From NCBI GenBank assembly GCA_950106755.1, contig OX467087.1, positions 17,116,047 through 17,180,046 of the forward strand: a DNA stretch of 64,000 nucleotides, read 5' to 3'. This stretch comes from Climacium dendroides. Taxonomy: Eukaryota > Streptophyta > Bryopsida > Hypnales > Climaciaceae. Both the position numbers and the translations under genes were made by a program. The notes below the pieces were generated by a model. It saw only the letters and a list, made by a program, of their open reading frames with translations. It was not told the origin of the DNA and did no database searches. Shown in pieces: positions 61,641 to 64,000 of the stretch. Numbering within the stretch: the stretch's first letter is position 1; each line of letters opens with the position of its first letter.

Positions 61641-63619
61641 CATCTTCAATAAAGTACCTACTTACACCTAAGCTCAAGGCTTGTAGCCTCACATTTCTAA
61701 GCTTACATGCTAGTGTCATTGCAATCAAGACATGGGTGATTGTAATAACATTTGTTCTATTTTTTAATCTCCTTTGTCTTAGGCAAATATTTTTTTTGTT
61801 CATAACTTTTGCTTCATATGTCAATTTTACATGAAATTTGAAGTAAAAGTACATGTGGTAGTTGTGGACGTTGAGTAATCTTTTCATTTAAAATAGATTA
61901 TTTCACTATTTCTAAATAGCCCCCAATCGGCCAATTGGATGTCTATCTTGGCCATTGAAGGGAGATAGTACTATTTTTGATCCAAAAATGAAAATTTGAA
62001 GCTCAAAATTGGAATACAAGACCTTCTATTGAAGTTACATAAGTCTACAAAGAATTTTTTTAAAGATAATAAAATTTCACCTTTCACATGTGCTCAAAGT
62101 GCACTATTTTTGTGTAAGTATAGAAAACACAATTTTCTTTCCCAAAGATGCAAATGGTCGAGAAGGAGCTTCTTAAAGTCAAGAAAAATGGTTTAATTTA
62201 TTTTATTCTTTTAAATCTTTTTACTCTTTTCTAACATTAAAGTGCCCATTTTCTTGATGTTTTCTATTGTATTTTTTATGTGCATAAATTTTTTGAGATA
62301 ACTTTTTCTAGGTTTAAATTTAAAAAACTTACTATTTTCAAAGGTTTACAAATTATTTATATTTTATTTTACTTAAAAAAACATTCCAAAAGTCAAAGTA
62401 TTCATTGAATTAGGTTGTTTTGAGCCCCAAAGGATAGGTGTTTCTTGCAACAACCTACTTTTTTTTAGAAAAAATAATATATACAGTACTCATTTTTTAA
62501 TTCAGTTTTCACAATCCCCCAAAAGTTTGAGTTTTACAATGCTTGCTACAACAATGTTACCATTGAAATTGACATGATTCCATTTTATTTTAGAAACATT
62601 AATAACTTAGTTTTTCTTTCCATCTTATGTGTATTACCATTCAATGATTTTTTAAAGTTAGAATGATAATCAAATTTTTTTCCAATTTTTTTCAACATTT
62701 TCAATGTGATTCTACAACATAAAAAATTCTAAACTTAAAATCTATAGTACAAAAATTATAAAACATCTGCAATGGAAATTCAGAAAATTGACTGTTAATT
62801 CAACAATTGGAGAAACATAACATTCATTAGCAATCAATGGGACTACCCGATCCCTAACAAAATGGTGTAGAATATTCCACACTCCAATCAATAACTAAAG
62901 ATACATATATCAAAAATTGTCAGTACATTGCATTGGGTGCCTAGGTTGAAATTGCAATCTTTTATAAGAAGAAGAATATGTGCTTCTAAATTATTTCACA
63001 AAATAGAAGTTGCAAACTAGGGATAGAAGAGAAATAAATACTTCTAAATTACACTTTCAACAAAATAGCATTCAATTCACTAAAATCAATGATTTCAACA
63101 TTTGTTTTACCCCCTTTTGTTATAGAAGCCATTCATGGTTTGTGAATTGAATGGAAAAAACACCTTTATATATAGGGTGGTAGGAGGTAAAAACAAATAG
63201 TGTAGGATAATTTTCACGTTTTGACAATGAGTGGTCAAGTTCTCATCTTCAAATTATCATGTATCCTTTGGAGATTCATGATAGATAATAAATTAAAATA
63301 TAAAAGTGACATCTTCACCTTTTATTTGTACAATTGTTAATGATACAATCCCTTGTTTTTACTATCAAAATTTATTTTTGATTGTAGATGGTTAAAATGC
63401 ATTGGTATATTATCTAATGGATTTTTTGAATTTTTGACAAACCATCTTTCTTTACAATTATTTGTTGATTTATACATCTTGTCCTAAAATTAGCAAAAAA
63501 ATGGAGCATACCATAAATATATTGTCACTATTCTTGGTATCATTTTCATTAATGATGAGGATGAATTTCGAGGATGAGGACTTAAGAGAAGAAAAGACAA
63601 ATTCTTTAATGATTTTGAC
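61641..63619. other. AT-rich intergenic DNA
   Basis: No gene or element boundary recognised. The ORFs at 61603-61887, 61996-62196 and 63462-63659 have no conserved features. Confidence 0.35.
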
Positions 63620-64000
63620 TATGTTTTCACCAAAAATGGTCCAAAATTGCCATCTCTAGTACAAGTACCAATTGATTAATGAGAGGAAAAAAGAGTAAGT
63701 AGAAAGAAGTAGAGAATGATTCAAAATACTAAGTTGTTAACAATTTATTTATGGAATCTGAAAATGCCAATCCCAATTGTAATAAACCATCTATGCTTTA
63801 TTTTTTTTAAAAAAATTGAAAAATATTGAAAATTGAGTTAATTAAAGGAATTCAAAGTTTATTTAGAGTATAGATTCCATAACTACCCACAAACTATCCA
63901 CAACTAAAACTCCTCATAATTTTCATCTCATTAATCAAAATGGAATGATTCTAAGATTTCTACCTATATAGAAATTTAGATAACCAATTTCAATTTTTTA
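63620..64000 (-). repeat. Repeat family A, inverted copy running off the right edge
   Basis: Matches the inverted copy at 39.6-40.1 kb: GCCATCTCTAGTACAAGTAC, GAAAATGCCAATCCCAATTG, CATAACTACCCACAAACTAT, then CATCTCATTAATCAAAATGG and TGGAATGATTCTAAG. It is cut by the window end. Confidence 0.65.

Overview
The window looks like nuclear DNA of a land plant, most likely a non-seed plant such as a bryophyte. The reasons are GT-AG introns, plastid-protein genes (class I aldolase, a PDV2-like plastid-division protein, a phytol-kinase-like exon), telobox-like AAACCCTA motifs, and plant CACTA and MULE transposons. The exact species cannot be told from the sequence. GC-balanced genes sit in very AT-rich, repeat-filled DNA.

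Layout. 0.1-0.8 kb: first exon of a phytol-kinase-like gene (minus) running off the left edge. 0.8-12 kb: AT-rich DNA with several TIR elements (2.3, 6.1 and 7.4 kb), dispersed repeats, and two exons (minus) of an unrecognised gene starting at 7904. 12.4-14.6 kb: chloroplast fructose-bisphosphate aldolase, plus strand, five exons. 15.4-17 kb: a foldback palindrome and a degenerate tandem array. 17.1-21.0 kb: a decayed MULE transposase (plus). 23.2-33.1 kb: two head-to-tail, decayed minus-strand genes with C-terminal Ulp1 (C48) protease domains. The first carries a 1777-bp CACTA insertion with a perfect 3-bp target duplication. 35.3-36.9 kb: a 16-unit, 99-bp minisatellite. 38.5-42.4 kb: flank homologous to 15.4-15.8 kb, plus AT-rich repeats. 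42.8-45.0 kb: a second, almost identical aldolase gene in the opposite orientation. 45.5-49 kb: more repeats. 50.3-52.7 kb: SEC14/CRAL-TRIO-like gene (plus, five exons). 54.0-56.1 kb: PDV2-like gene (minus, two exons). 56-64 kb: AT-rich repeats and small TIR elements.

The ordinary genes are housekeeping or plastid-related and show no operon-like link. The two aldolase genes form convergent arms of a large inverted repeat around about 28 kb of transposon-rich DNA. The arms are near-identical through introns and then lose similarity abruptly, which points to recent duplication or gene conversion. The most unusual block is 17-33 kb, where a MULE-type transposase and Ulp1-type protease genes lie convergently, all broken by stop codons. 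One Ulp1 copy has also lost its catalytic histidine.
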